Shown here in pieces: positions 10,107 to 18,148 of a DNA stretch of 64,000 bases (its first letter is position 1; every line of letters starts with the position of its first letter). Both the position numbers and the translations under genes were made by a program. Source of the stretch: Algibacter luteus (lineage in GTDB: Bacteria > Bacteroidota > Bacteroidia > Flavobacteriales > Flavobacteriaceae); the NCBI RefSeq assembly GCF_900141715.1, contig NZ_FQYK01000003.1:103847-167846 (forward strand), written 5' to 3'. The notes under the pieces were generated by a model. That model did not search any database. It saw only the letters and a program-made list of their open reading frames with translations, and was not told where the DNA came from.

Positions 10107-10601
10107 TTATTTTGTGATAGGATTTTCAATTCTAAAGCCAACATCTGTTACTCCTTCTAGCTCTACTACCCCATTTACCTTACCGTTTTCTCTCATGGCA
10201 TGCTGTATGTTAACAATATATTCTCCTGCTTCTGAAAAAACAACCTTTTCCTTGTACCACAGTTTATTTTCTTTAATATCCATGTAACCTTCGCCTAAAA
10301 GCTTGCCACTAGGTTCTGCCATTTTATATTCTAAAGTGTCTTTTATTGTTTTTCCGTGCGGAAATACCATTTCAACAATTAAAAATAAGTTGTTGTATTT
10401 ATAGGCATTGGTATTTCTAAGATTAACAAAAAGATTATACGCCTTAGTTGAGTCTGGTGGATTTATTTTGAAACTTACTATAGAATCTTTATGCCACGCA
10501 TTAGGAACAGATTTATAATTATCATAAACACTGTTAGAATCGCATGACACCACGATAAAAGAAAACATTAATAAAAATAACAAGAATCTATTTTGCAGCA
10601 T
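10107..10601 (-). CDS. gldH: Gliding motility lipoprotein GldH
   Basis: This 164-residue lipoprotein has a signal peptide ending in a lipobox (FSFIVVSCDS). The mature part begins with the GldH-like SVYDNYKSVPNAWHKDS, followed by beta-rich sequence. The start is the ATG at 10601. The frame stays open further upstream to 10760, but that stretch lies inside ricT and lacks a signal peptide. GldH is a membrane lipoprotein needed for gliding and chitin use in Flavobacterium johnsoniae. The start overlaps the ricT stop by 14 bases, which suggests translational coupling. Confidence 0.9.
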   Translation of the reverse strand: MLQNRFLLFLLMFSFIVVSCDSNSVYDNYKSVPNAWHKDSIVSFKINPPDSTKAYNLFVNLRNTNAYKYNNLFLIVEMVFPHGKTIKDTLEYKMAEPSGKLLGEGYMDIKENKLWYKEKVVFSEAGEYIVNIQHAMRENGKVNGVVELEGVTDVGFRIENPITK

Positions 10602-11838
10602 TTTTACTGTTTTGTGGTTTTCTTTTATTGTTTTTTCTAGGTTTTTGTTGGTTAGGCTTATTATTGGATGGCGCCTGGTCTTTTGGACCTGTTTTCTTTC
10701 TCCCTTGATTACCTTTCCTTCTATTATTTCTACGTTTTTTATTGCCTTTTGGACCATCAAAACGTGTTAAACTATCTTGACCTACAACGTTTTCAAATTC
10801 GGTTTTAGTGTCTTCCACCACATCTGACGCGTATTCTTCGAGGCTAGCTACTTTTTTCTTTTGTTTATTTAATTCAATAATTTCATTGGCCTGCTCGGTA
10901 GTAATTTTGTGCCAATTCATCCATTCACCTTCATAGGCATACCACATATGTCCTTTAAAAATATCTGTTTTTTGGCAAACCGCAGTTCCTTTTTCTGTGT
11001 AAAGTTTGGTGTCTGTTTTTGGAAAGTCTTTCAGGGCATCTAAATACGTGTCTAACTCGTAATTTAAACAACATTTTAGTTTACCACATTGTCCTGCTAG
11101 TTTTTGAGGATTTAGTGATAATTGCTGATAACGAGCAGCCGATGTGCTTACCGACCTAAAATCTGTTAACCATGTAGAACAACATAATTCTCGACCACAA
11201 GAACCAATACCACCAAGTCTTGCAGCTTCTTGACGAAACCCAACTTGTTTCATTTCAATACGTGTTCTAAATTCTCGAGCAAAAACTTTAATTAATTCAC
11301 GAAAGTCTACGCGCTCTTCGGCCGTATAATAAAACGTAGCTTTACTAGCATCACCTTGAAATTCGATATCAGAAATTTTCATTTGAAGTTTCAAATCGAT
11401 TGCAAACTGACGTGCTCGAACCTTCATAGGCTCTTCTTTATCGCGTGCTGCTGACCAAATATCGATATCTTTCTGACTTGCTTTTCGGTAAATTTTTAAG
11501 GCTTCTTCAACATTTTCTGGAATGTTTTTACGCTTCATTTGTACGCGCACCAATTCCCCAGTAAGGGTTACCATTCCAATATCATGACCCGCTTTAGCTT
11601 GTGTTGCCACAATATCGCCAATACTTAAAGTTAAATTCTCTGTGTTGTGGTAGTACTCTTTTCTACCGTTTTTATAACGAACCTCAACCCAATTAAATGG
11701 TTTTTCGCCATTTGGAAGAGACATGTTTGCTAACCAATCAAAAACGGTTAACTTATTGCAACTATCTGTACCACAAGTACCATTATTTTTGCAGCCTTTA
11801 GGTGAGCCGTCTTTAGTTGAGCAACTTGCGCAAGCCAT
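10588..11838 (-). CDS. ricT: PSP1-domain protein of the RicT family
   Basis: The 416 residues begin with a Cys-rich segment (MACASCSTKDG...CGTDSCNK). A PSP1 domain with the signature GGIGSCGRELCCSTWL and GQCGKLKCCLNYE follows, and the protein ends in a very basic Lys/Arg/Asn/Pro-rich tail of roughly 70 residues. In Bacillus, RicT forms an Fe-S cluster complex with RicA and RicF that affects RNase Y and development. Its function in Bacteroidetes is not settled. The gene heads an operon with gldH and the PBP. The basic tail suggests RNA binding, which is inference. Confidence 0.85.
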   Translation of the reverse strand: MACASCSTKDGSPKGCKNNGTCGTDSCNKLTVFDWLANMSLPNGEKPFNWVEVRYKNGRKEYYHNTENLTLSIGDIVATQAKAGHDIGMVTLTGELVRVQMKRKNIPENVEEALKIYRKASQKDIDIWSAARDKEEPMKVRARQFAIDLKLQMKISDIEFQGDASKATFYYTAEERVDFRELIKVFAREFRTRIEMKQVGFRQEAARLGGIGSCGRELCCSTWLTDFRSVSTSAARYQQLSLNPQKLAGQCGKLKCCLNYELDTYLDALKDFPKTDTKLYTEKGTAVCQKTDIFKGHMWYAYEGEWMNWHKITTEQANEIIELNKQKKKVASLEEYASDVVEDTKTEFENVVGQDSLTRFDGPKGNKKRRNNRRKGNQGRKKTGPKDQAPSNNKPNQQKPRKNNKRKPQNSKNAAK

Positions 11839-12033
11839 ATTTTTATATATTGATTCCGATTAGAATTAAAAATCTATCGGAAGATGGTTCATAATTATTT
11901 TGAATCTTGCCTTTACCGTAAAGACTTGATAATGAAAATTTAAGAAATGATTTTTGAAATGAATTTTCTTAAAAATCTGGTTCTTGGACGTAAATATAAG
12001 ATTATTCTAAGAGACTATAAAGCAAAGCATTTT

Positions 12034-13038
12034 TTAATTAAACTCAACTTCATAATTAAGCTTATTTGAGGTTGTTTTTAGCTGCTTTTTAGACTTAAAG
12101 ATATTAGAAAACAGGAGTTTACTCCATCCTATTTTTTTGCTAAATTCGTTAAAACTCTCTTCTTTCCAATTAAAGCCTTCTTTCCAGAAACTTGTTGGCG
12201 ACACATAGCAAAATGTGTAATCGAATATAAAACTGGCTTCGTTATTGTTACTTAATTTAGATATTGAATTTGGTGCTAACAACGTAATATTATTAGTTTT
12301 ACAATTAGCTGTAATTACTTTTATGATTCTAGTATAATCTTCTTCTAAACTAGAAATATCAAAATCATTATACTCCGTATTACCAATTTTTTGAATAGGA
12401 CGTATTTGGAGGATATCGAAGCTTTTGCCATCAAAATGATTAAAAAATTCTTCTAATTCGTGAAAATTATCTTTATTGAATGTATAGTTAATTCGAACTT
12501 TAAAATTATAAAATTGTTTTAGCTTTTTGAATGCATTGAAAGCGGCATGAAACTTTTCGTAATCTGCTTTTCCCATGAAATTCTCGTAACTTTCTTTGGT
12601 TACTCCATGAAGCGAAATGGTAAACTCATTTAAACCTGCTTTTAAAAGGGCTTCTATTTTTTCTTCGGTTAGTAAATTTGCATTTGTAGTCAGGGAGATA
12701 TATGGCACATTATACTTTTTACCTAATGCAATTAATTCTGGTAGTTTTTTATAAAGGGTTGGCTCTGTACCACAACCGACTTGAAGTTTTAATGCGCGGT
12801 TAAAAATGGTTTTAGCTACGCGATCAATTTCTTCTTCGTTAAACTGACCTTTTAATTTTTTTACATACTCTTCATCTGTAAAATAACACATTTTACAACG
12901 CAGATTACAAGCCAAAACTGGGTCTAAATTAACCGCTAAATAACGCCTGTTTAATATGTGCAAAAGATATAACCCTAGAAATTTAATCCTGTGGTTTTTT
13001 ATCTTTCGATTGAGTTGTAAAAGTTTGTATATGTTCAT
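12034..13038 (-). CDS. Radical SAM protein
   Basis: This 334-residue protein has the 4Fe-4S cluster motif CxxxCxxC at C44, C48 and C51 (ACNLRCKMCYFTDEE), with core radical SAM features downstream (QVGCGTEPTLY, SLTTNANLLT, FTISLHGVTKE). No SPASM-type cysteine cluster is evident at the C-terminus; one isolated cysteine (TFCYVSP) is visible. The substrate is unknown. It resembles the MoaA/SkfB-like group by eye. The neighbouring ferredoxin gene upstream could supply electrons for SAM cleavage, but the two genes are separated by 83 bases and a possible promoter. Confidence 0.85.
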   Translation of the reverse strand: MNIYKLLQLNRKIKNHRIKFLGLYLLHILNRRYLAVNLDPVLACNLRCKMCYFTDEEYVKKLKGQFNEEEIDRVAKTIFNRALKLQVGCGTEPTLYKKLPELIALGKKYNVPYISLTTNANLLTEEKIEALLKAGLNEFTISLHGVTKESYENFMGKADYEKFHAAFNAFKKLKQFYNFKVRINYTFNKDNFHELEEFFNHFDGKSFDILQIRPIQKIGNTEYNDFDISSLEEDYTRIIKVITANCKTNNITLLAPNSISKLSNNNEASFIFDYTFCYVSPTSFWKEGFNWKEESFNEFSKKIGWSKLLFSNIFKSKKQLKTTSNKLNYEVEFN

Positions 13039-13070
13039 AAATGATTTTACTAAGGTATCAAAATAATTGG

Positions 13071-13078
13071 CAAAAATA
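13071..13078 (-). promoter_or_regulatory. Possible -7 box for the radical SAM gene
   Basis: Read on the minus strand this is TATTTTTG, a full TAnnTTTG match 32 bases before the ATG at 13038. No TTG is seen at the expected -33 distance. Confidence 0.4.
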
Positions 13079-13121
13079 TAGCATTGCGCAATGACTAGGT
13101 TACCTGTCTTTTGTTTTAGTT

Positions 13122-13352
13122 TTAAACATCTTTTACCGAAATAATTTTAACAGGACAAGCTTTTGCTGCATTATCGCAAGCTTCAAAAATTAAATGATCG
13201 TTAGATTTTAATGTGTAAAAACCTTTTTTTTCTGAGGCATGCAACAATACAGTTTTACCGTCTTTTTTAGACATTTGAAACTGACTTGGTGCCAACTCCA
13301 CGCAGTAGTTACAGCCAATACACTTATTTCGTTGCAATGTAATAACTACCAT
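13122..13352 (-). CDS. Small 4Fe-4S ferredoxin
   Basis: This 76-residue ferredoxin has C11, C14 and C17 (CIGCNYC) and C66-P67 (AAKACPVKI), the ligand set for one 4Fe-4S cluster; C59 is also present. The start codon overlaps the trhP stop (TAATG), so it is translationally coupled to trhP. The tight link suggests it donates electrons or supports cluster chemistry for TrhP or the radical SAM protein. That assignment is inference. Confidence 0.9.
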   Translation of the reverse strand: MVVITLQRNKCIGCNYCVELAPSQFQMSKKDGKTVLLHASEKKGFYTLKSNDHLIFEACDNAAKACPVKIISVKDV

Positions 13353-14596
13353 TAAGCTTCTACTTTATTTTCAACGATTTTATAGAGTTTATCGGACTGA
13401 CGAATTCTAAAAGGTAGTTTTATGGTTACTAAATCGCCTTTTAAGCCTTCAGTTAGTTTTTTATCGTTCACTAAAAATTCTTCTATAACAAATTCTTTTG
13501 CTCCTGTAGTTGGCCCTGTAATAAGAACGGTATCTCCAACATTAATATTATAGGCTTCAATTTTAAATTCACCTACATGAGCTTTAGGAAAATAGTGTGT
13601 GCCTTTACCTATATACACTTTCTTTTGTGTGGCATGAGATCCTGAGCCTTTACTCCACTCTCCTAGTTTCTGTCCTAAATAATAACCACTCCAAAACCCC
13701 CGATTGTAAACCGTTTCTAAGGTTTGCATCCAAGTAACAACCTCTTCTTTGCTATAGGTACCTTTCTCTAAACTATCAATAGCTTCACGATAGCATTTTA
13801 TAACCTTAGCCACATATTCAGGAGCTCTTCCGCGACCTTCAATTTTTAATACTTTTATTCCTGCATCTACAACTTCATCTAAAAAATCGATAGTACATAA
13901 ATCTTTTGGAGACATGATATACTCATTATCTAGCTCCATTTCAAAACCAGTTTCTTGATCGATAACCGTGTATTTTTTTCTGCAATTTTGCTTACAAGCA
14001 CCTCTGTTTGCTGAAGAATTTTGGGAATGTAAACTCATATAACACTTGCCAGAAACTGCCATACAAAGGGCGCCATGACCGAATATTTCAATTTCAACCA
14101 AACGTCCTGAAGGACCTTTTATTTGTTCCTTTTCTATTTGTTCGGTTATCTTTTTTACTTGACGCAAACTAAGTTCACGGCTTAGTACCATCGTGTCTGC
14201 AAACATGGCATAAAACTTAACCGTTTCAATGTTGGTAACGTTTATTTGCGTTGAAATATGGACTTCCATACCAACCTCTCTGGCCGATGCGATTACAGCC
14301 TGATCCATGGCTATAACCGCTGTAATATTAGCCTCTTTGGCCTTATTTATTAAGGTTTTTACTATTGATAAATCATGATCGTAGATAATGGTATTTAAGG
14401 TTAAATACGTTCGGACATTTTTTGCTTTACATCGGTTCGAAATCTCTTGTAAGTCATCTAACGTAAAATTTATTGATGCTCTCGCGCGCATGTTTAATTG
14501 TTCAACACCAAAATAAACGGAATCGGCACCATTATCTAAAGCGGCTTGAAGTGATTCAAAATTTCCTGCAGGCGCCATTAACTCTATCTTCTGCAT
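13352..14596 (-). CDS. trhP: U32-family tRNA 5-hydroxyuridine synthesis protein, TrhP-like
   Basis: This 414-residue U32 protein begins with the family signature ELMAPAGNFESLQAALDNGADSVYFG. It has the Fe-S cysteine cluster C(x)7C...NRGACKQNCRKKY and an IEGRGRAPEYV motif. U32 proteins were annotated as peptidases. E. coli YegQ (TrhP) is now known to make 5-hydroxyuridine at tRNA position 34 using prephenate and Fe-S chemistry. The length is closer to TrhP (about 450) than to the rRNA enzyme RlhA (about 650). It sits 9 bases downstream of trhO, the oxygen-dependent enzyme for the same modification, which strongly supports TrhP over RlhA. Confidence 0.82.
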   Translation of the reverse strand: MQKIELMAPAGNFESLQAALDNGADSVYFGVEQLNMRARASINFTLDDLQEISNRCKAKNVRTYLTLNTIIYDHDLSIVKTLINKAKEANITAVIAMDQAVIASAREVGMEVHISTQINVTNIETVKFYAMFADTMVLSRELSLRQVKKITEQIEKEQIKGPSGRLVEIEIFGHGALCMAVSGKCYMSLHSQNSSANRGACKQNCRKKYTVIDQETGFEMELDNEYIMSPKDLCTIDFLDEVVDAGIKVLKIEGRGRAPEYVAKVIKCYREAIDSLEKGTYSKEEVVTWMQTLETVYNRGFWSGYYLGQKLGEWSKGSGSHATQKKVYIGKGTHYFPKAHVGEFKIEAYNINVGDTVLITGPTTGAKEFVIEEFLVNDKKLTEGLKGDLVTIKLPFRIRQSDKLYKIVENKVEA

Positions 14597-14605
14597 AACC
14601 TTTAC

Positions 14606-15679
14606 TTATTTTTTGTCGACTTTCAAGTTTTCAAAAATATTCCTCAAGTCTTTTTTATAAGGTAAATAGTCTGCACGCCCTTTTTTAAAGATGTCGTTAC
14701 TATTGGATTGCCCTTTTCTTAAGGCTTTCTGCTCCTCAAATGGTAAAGCGTGTATTTCTTTACAGTTTGTTGAACAGCAATTATTCATTTTTTCTTTACA
14801 TGCATCACATTGAATAAATAACAAATGACAAGCATCATTAGCACAATTGGTATGCACATCAAAAGGTTCGCCACATTGATGACATTGTGCAATAACATCA
14901 TCGCTAATTTTTTCGGCTCTACGTTCATCAAAAACGAAATTCTTCCCTATAAATTTATTGTCTAGATTGTTTTCATTTACCTGTCTTGTGTATTCAATAA
15001 TTCCGCCTTCTAGCTGAAACACATTTTTAAATCCTTTATGCTTAAAATAAGCGCTCGCTTTTTCGCAACGAATACCGCCAGTGCAATACATTACTAGATT
15101 TTTATCTTCTTTATGGTCTTTTAAATCTTCTTCAATAATATCAAGAGATTCTCTAAACGTATCAACATCGGGGGTTACCGCATTCTTAAAATGCCCGATT
15201 TCACTTTCGTAATGGTTACGCATATCAACCAATACCGTTTTTTCATCTTCAATAAGTTCATTAAACTTATCCGCATCTACATGAATACCTTTATTAGTCA
15301 CATCAAAAGTATCATCGTTTAATCCATCGGCAACAATCTTGTGTCGCACTTTAACTTTCAATTTTAAAAACGACATGTTATCCTGCTCTACGGCAATGTT
15401 TAATCGAATGCCTTTTAAAAAGCTAATGGTATCAAGGTGTGCTTTAAACTCGTTAAATCGGTCTGCAGGAAGTGATAACTGCCCATTTATACCCTCTTTG
15501 GCCACATAAATACGCCCTAAAACATCTAGTTTATCCCAAACTATAAAAAGTTGATCTCTAAATTCTTGTGGATTGGTAATTTTGGCGTACTGGTAAAAAG
15601 AAAGAGTTAATCGATCTTTGCCAGCTTTCTCGATTAATTCTGCTCTTTCTTTTGCACTTAATTTATTGTACAGTTGCAT
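14606..15679 (-). CDS. trhO: tRNA uridine(34) hydroxylase TrhO (rhodanese-like)
   Basis: The 357 residues show a UPF0176/YceA N-terminal domain (RIYVAKEGINGQLS), a rhodanese domain with the active-site loop MYCTGGIRCEKA (C199, C205), and a Cys-rich C-terminal region with four or more CxxC-like pairs, probably binding zinc. TrhO performs oxygen-dependent 5-hydroxylation of U34 in tRNAs that read NNU/NNG/NNA codons. It leads a compact trhO-trhP-ferredoxin unit with a well-formed promoter just upstream. Confidence 0.9.
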   Translation of the reverse strand: MQLYNKLSAKERAELIEKAGKDRLTLSFYQYAKITNPQEFRDQLFIVWDKLDVLGRIYVAKEGINGQLSLPADRFNEFKAHLDTISFLKGIRLNIAVEQDNMSFLKLKVKVRHKIVADGLNDDTFDVTNKGIHVDADKFNELIEDEKTVLVDMRNHYESEIGHFKNAVTPDVDTFRESLDIIEEDLKDHKEDKNLVMYCTGGIRCEKASAYFKHKGFKNVFQLEGGIIEYTRQVNENNLDNKFIGKNFVFDERRAEKISDDVIAQCHQCGEPFDVHTNCANDACHLLFIQCDACKEKMNNCCSTNCKEIHALPFEEQKALRKGQSNSNDIFKKGRADYLPYKKDLRNIFENLKVDKK

Positions 15680-15719
15680 GCTATACTAATTTTAAGATTA
15701 AAGAATATTTTATAAGGTG

Positions 15720-15749
15720 CAAAAATACACTTTTAAGAAGATAGGACAA
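15720..15749 (-). promoter_or_regulatory. Promoter of trhO-trhP-ferredoxin
   Basis: On the minus strand TTG (15749-15747) is followed by exactly 19 bases and then TATTTTTG (15727-15720). This is a full match to the Bacteroidetes primary sigma consensus. The leader to the ATG at 15679 would be about 35 bases. Confidence 0.7.
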
Positions 15750-15765
15750 TAAAATCCACAAAAAA

Positions 15766-15790
15766 AGCACTTTAGCTTTACTAAAGTGCT
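15766..15790 (-). terminator. Strong terminator-like hairpin upstream of the trhO promoter
   Basis: A perfect 10-bp stem (AGCACTTTAG/CTAAAGTGCT) with a five-base loop is followed on the minus strand by seven Ts. No annotated minus-strand gene ends here. It could end an unannotated small RNA, or block antisense transcription coming from the recA side. Confidence 0.65.
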
Positions 15791-15960
15791 AATAATTAGT
15801 TCGAGTTAGTCGAATTTCAAACCATTTAGGATAAATTTCATAGCAAATTTTTTCCTCTTTTTTATATAGATGCAAAATGTTGATAAAGGTTGCGCGATAA
15901 TATTGTATTGTGAAAAAAGTTATAGTATTTTAGCATACAATTTTTTAGAAAAATATAGAA

Positions 15961-16962
15961 ATGAGCAACGAAAAAGAAGCCAAATTAAAAGCACTAAAAC
16001 TAACATTAGACAAACTTGATAAAGCCTACGGAAAAGGAACCGTAATGAAAATGAGCGACTCTGCTATTGTAGATGTTGATGCTATTCCGTCGGGTTCTTT
16101 AGGTTTAGATATTGCTTTAGGCGTGGGTGGTTACCCTCGAGGACGAGTTATAGAAATTTATGGTCCAGAATCTTCTGGTAAAACCACCTTAACTTTACAT
16201 GCTATTGCCGAGGCTCAAAAAGCTGGTGGTATTGCTGCATTTATTGATGCAGAACATGCTTTTGATCGTTTTTATGCCGAAAAACTAGGTGTTGATATTG
16301 ATAATTTGATTATTTCTCAACCAGATAATGGTGAGCAAGCCTTAGAAATTACCGATAATTTAATTCGTTCTGGTGCTATTGATATTGTGGTTATCGATTC
16401 TGTTGCAGCATTAACACCTAAAAGTGAAATTGAAGGTGAAATGGGCGACTCTAAAATGGGACTTCACGCACGTTTAATGTCTCAAGCCTTAAGAAAACTT
16501 ACCGCCTCTATAAGTAAAACCAATTGTACCGTAATATTTATTAACCAATTACGAGAAAAAATTGGGGTAATGTTTGGTAATCCAGAAACGACAACAGGTG
16601 GTAATGCGTTAAAATTTTATGCTTCTGTTCGATTAGATATTCGTCGTTCAACTCAAATTAAAGAAACCGACGGTAACGTTGCTGGAAATAAAACCAGAGT
16701 GAAAGTGGTGAAAAACAAAGTTGCACCACCTTTTAAAATGGCTGAATTTGATATTATGTATGGCGAAGGCGTATCAAAAGTTGGTGAAATATTAGACTTA
16801 GCTGTAGAACATGAAATTGTAAAGAAAAGTGGCTCATGGTTTAGTTACGACGAAACCAAACTGGGTCAAGGTAGAGATGCCGTAAAAGCTTTAATAAAGG
16901 ACAATCCAGAACTTATGGACGAGCTCGAAGCCAAGGTTAGACAAGCTGTCTCAGAAAAATAA
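15961..16962 (+). CDS. recA: Recombinase RecA
   Basis: The 333 residues carry Walker A GPESSGKT at 68-75, [12 protein letters not shown] as Walker B, the loop [19 protein letters not shown], and [22 protein letters not shown]. RecA forms filaments on single-stranded DNA and drives homologous recombination and the SOS response. It is monocistronic and has its own terminator. Upstream, TTG, 20 bases and TATTTTAG form a near-match promoter ending about 20 bases before the ATG. No LexA-type operator was recognised. Confidence 0.98.
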   Translation: MSNEKEAKLKALKLTLDKLDKAYGKGTVMKMSDSAIVDVDAIPSGSLGLDIALGVGGYPRGRVIEIYGPESSGKTTLTLHAIAEAQKAGGIAAFIDAEHAFDRFYAEKLGVDIDNLIISQPDNGEQALEITDNLIRSGAIDIVVIDSVAALTPKSEIEGEMGDSKMGLHARLMSQALRKLTASISKTNCTVIFINQLREKIGVMFGNPETTTGGNALKFYASVRLDIRRSTQIKETDGNVAGNKTRVKVVKNKVAPPFKMAEFDIMYGEGVSKVGEILDLAVEHEIVKKSGSWFSYDETKLGQGRDAVKALIKDNPELMDELEAKVRQAVSEK

Positions 16963-16966
16963 TTTA

Positions 16967-16995
16967 AAATCCCGTTAATTCGGGATTTTTTTATT
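16967..16995 (+). terminator. recA intrinsic terminator
   Basis: The stem AATCCCG/CGGGATT encloses a six-base loop and runs into a T tract, starting five bases after the recA stop. The following gap to 17166 holds no recognisable gene. Confidence 0.85.
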
Positions 16996-17166
16996 TCTAG
17001 ATTCTTGGTCATGCTGTTTACCCTCTCCTTTCTAGTCTATAATTAATTGGAAACAGTTTTTCAATCGCAAATATCTTCTTATTTTTTTATAATGTCGCGC
17101 AACCTTTTCATATCAATTGCATCTAAATAGTGCAAACATGTATGAAACCCCAATTTATTATTTGTT

Positions 17167-17580
17167 ATGAAAAAATTATTAGTTCTTTGTTTAACTGTTA
17201 TTTTTAGTGCATCTTGTGATTTAAACGATGACGACGGTACAAGTTATAGTTTTGAAATTTTACCTGTTGAAAGTGTAGACATTCCTGAAGAATTCGAATT
17301 AGGCGAAATCTACCCCATTACGGTATCTTATTTCAGGCCTTCAACATGCCATGCCTTTAAAGAATTTTATTATTTAAAAGAAAATAATGAAAGAACAGTT
17401 GCTCCAATAACTTATGTTTTTGATAGTAATGACTGTGAAAACCTTGAAGAGAGCTTAGTTGAATCGACTTTTAACTTTCATGTTACAAGTAATGGCTCTT
17501 ACATTTTTAAGTTTTGGCAGGGTGAAGATGACAACGGAGAAACACAATATTTAACCATTGAAGTTCCCGTAGTTGAGTAA
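17167..17580 (+). CDS. Hypothetical lipoprotein upstream of the ECF sigma gene
   Basis: This 137-residue protein has a short signal peptide and lipobox (VIFSASC, Cys at 17) followed by an acidic DLNDDDG linker typical of surface-directed Bacteroidetes lipoproteins. The rest is a beta-rich domain with two cysteines. No family was recognised. It lies 25 bases before the sigma factor gene on the same strand, so it may be co-transcribed and could be a sensor or a target of that system. Confidence 0.8.
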   Translation: MKKLLVLCLTVIFSASCDLNDDDGTSYSFEILPVESVDIPEEFELGEIYPITVSYFRPSTCHAFKEFYYLKENNERTVAPITYVFDSNDCENLEESLVESTFNFHVTSNGSYIFKFWQGEDDNGETQYLTIEVPVVE

Positions 17581-17605
17581 AAATTAATTAATACATGTTT
17601 AAAAA

Positions 17606-18148
17606 TTGAGTTTAAAGCAACTCATAGAAAATTGTAAAATTAATGATACTAAAGCACAAGGTGAATTATATAAACTCTTTTCGAGTAAATTATTCGCTAT
17701 TTGCTTAAAGTATTCGCGAAACTATGCCGAAGCCGAAGATAATTTGCAAGACGCATTTTTAACGATTTTCGATAAAATTGAACAGTATAAAAGTAAAGGT
17801 TCTTTTGAAGGTTGGATTAAACGCATTACAGTAAATACCGTTTTACAGCGTTACCGAAACGAAAAAGTTTTTGATATAATTAATGAAAATACAGCTGAGA
17901 ATGTTGAGTTAGATGTTGAAGAAGATACCGTTTCTATCGACTATCTATTAAAAATTATTCAAGAATTACCAGACAGATACCGATTGGTTTTTAACCTTTA
18001 TGTACTTGATGGTTATTCGCATAAAGACATAGCAGAAATGCTAGAAATAAATATAGGAACCTCAAAATCTAATTTAGCCAGAGCGCGATTAATTTTGAAA
18101 CAAACTATAGAAGATTATAAAACAACACAACGTTCGCAGACATTATAA
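17606..18148 (+). CDS. ECF-type RNA polymerase sigma-70 factor
   Basis: The 180 residues contain sigma region 2 (NYAEAEDNLQDAFLTIFDKI, then FEGWIKRITVNTVLQRYR) and region 4 with a helix-turn-helix (LPDRYRLVFNLYVLDGYSHKDIAEML). The start is a TTG at 17606; the ATG at 17595 meets a stop three codons later, and there is no internal ATG before region 2. The stop codon directly abuts the next start (TAA then ATG at 18149), so sigma and downstream partner are made together. The downstream protein is the likely cognate regulator. Confidence 0.93.
   Translation: MSLKQLIENCKINDTKAQGELYKLFSSKLFAICLKYSRNYAEAEDNLQDAFLTIFDKIEQYKSKGSFEGWIKRITVNTVLQRYRNEKVFDIINENTAENVELDVEEDTVSIDYLLKIIQELPDRYRLVFNLYVLDGYSHKDIAEMLEINIGTSKSNLARARLILKQTIEDYKTTQRSQTL

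Noticed and set aside
10602-10760. N-terminal extension of gldH by 53 residues
   Set aside because: It lies within ricT, is very basic, and would hide the lipoprotein signal peptide that starts at the ATG at 10601.
13352-14596. Annotation as a U32 collagenase-type peptidase
   Set aside because: No protease motif is visible. The Fe-S cysteine cluster, size and adjacency to trhO fit the RNA-hydroxylation branch of the family.
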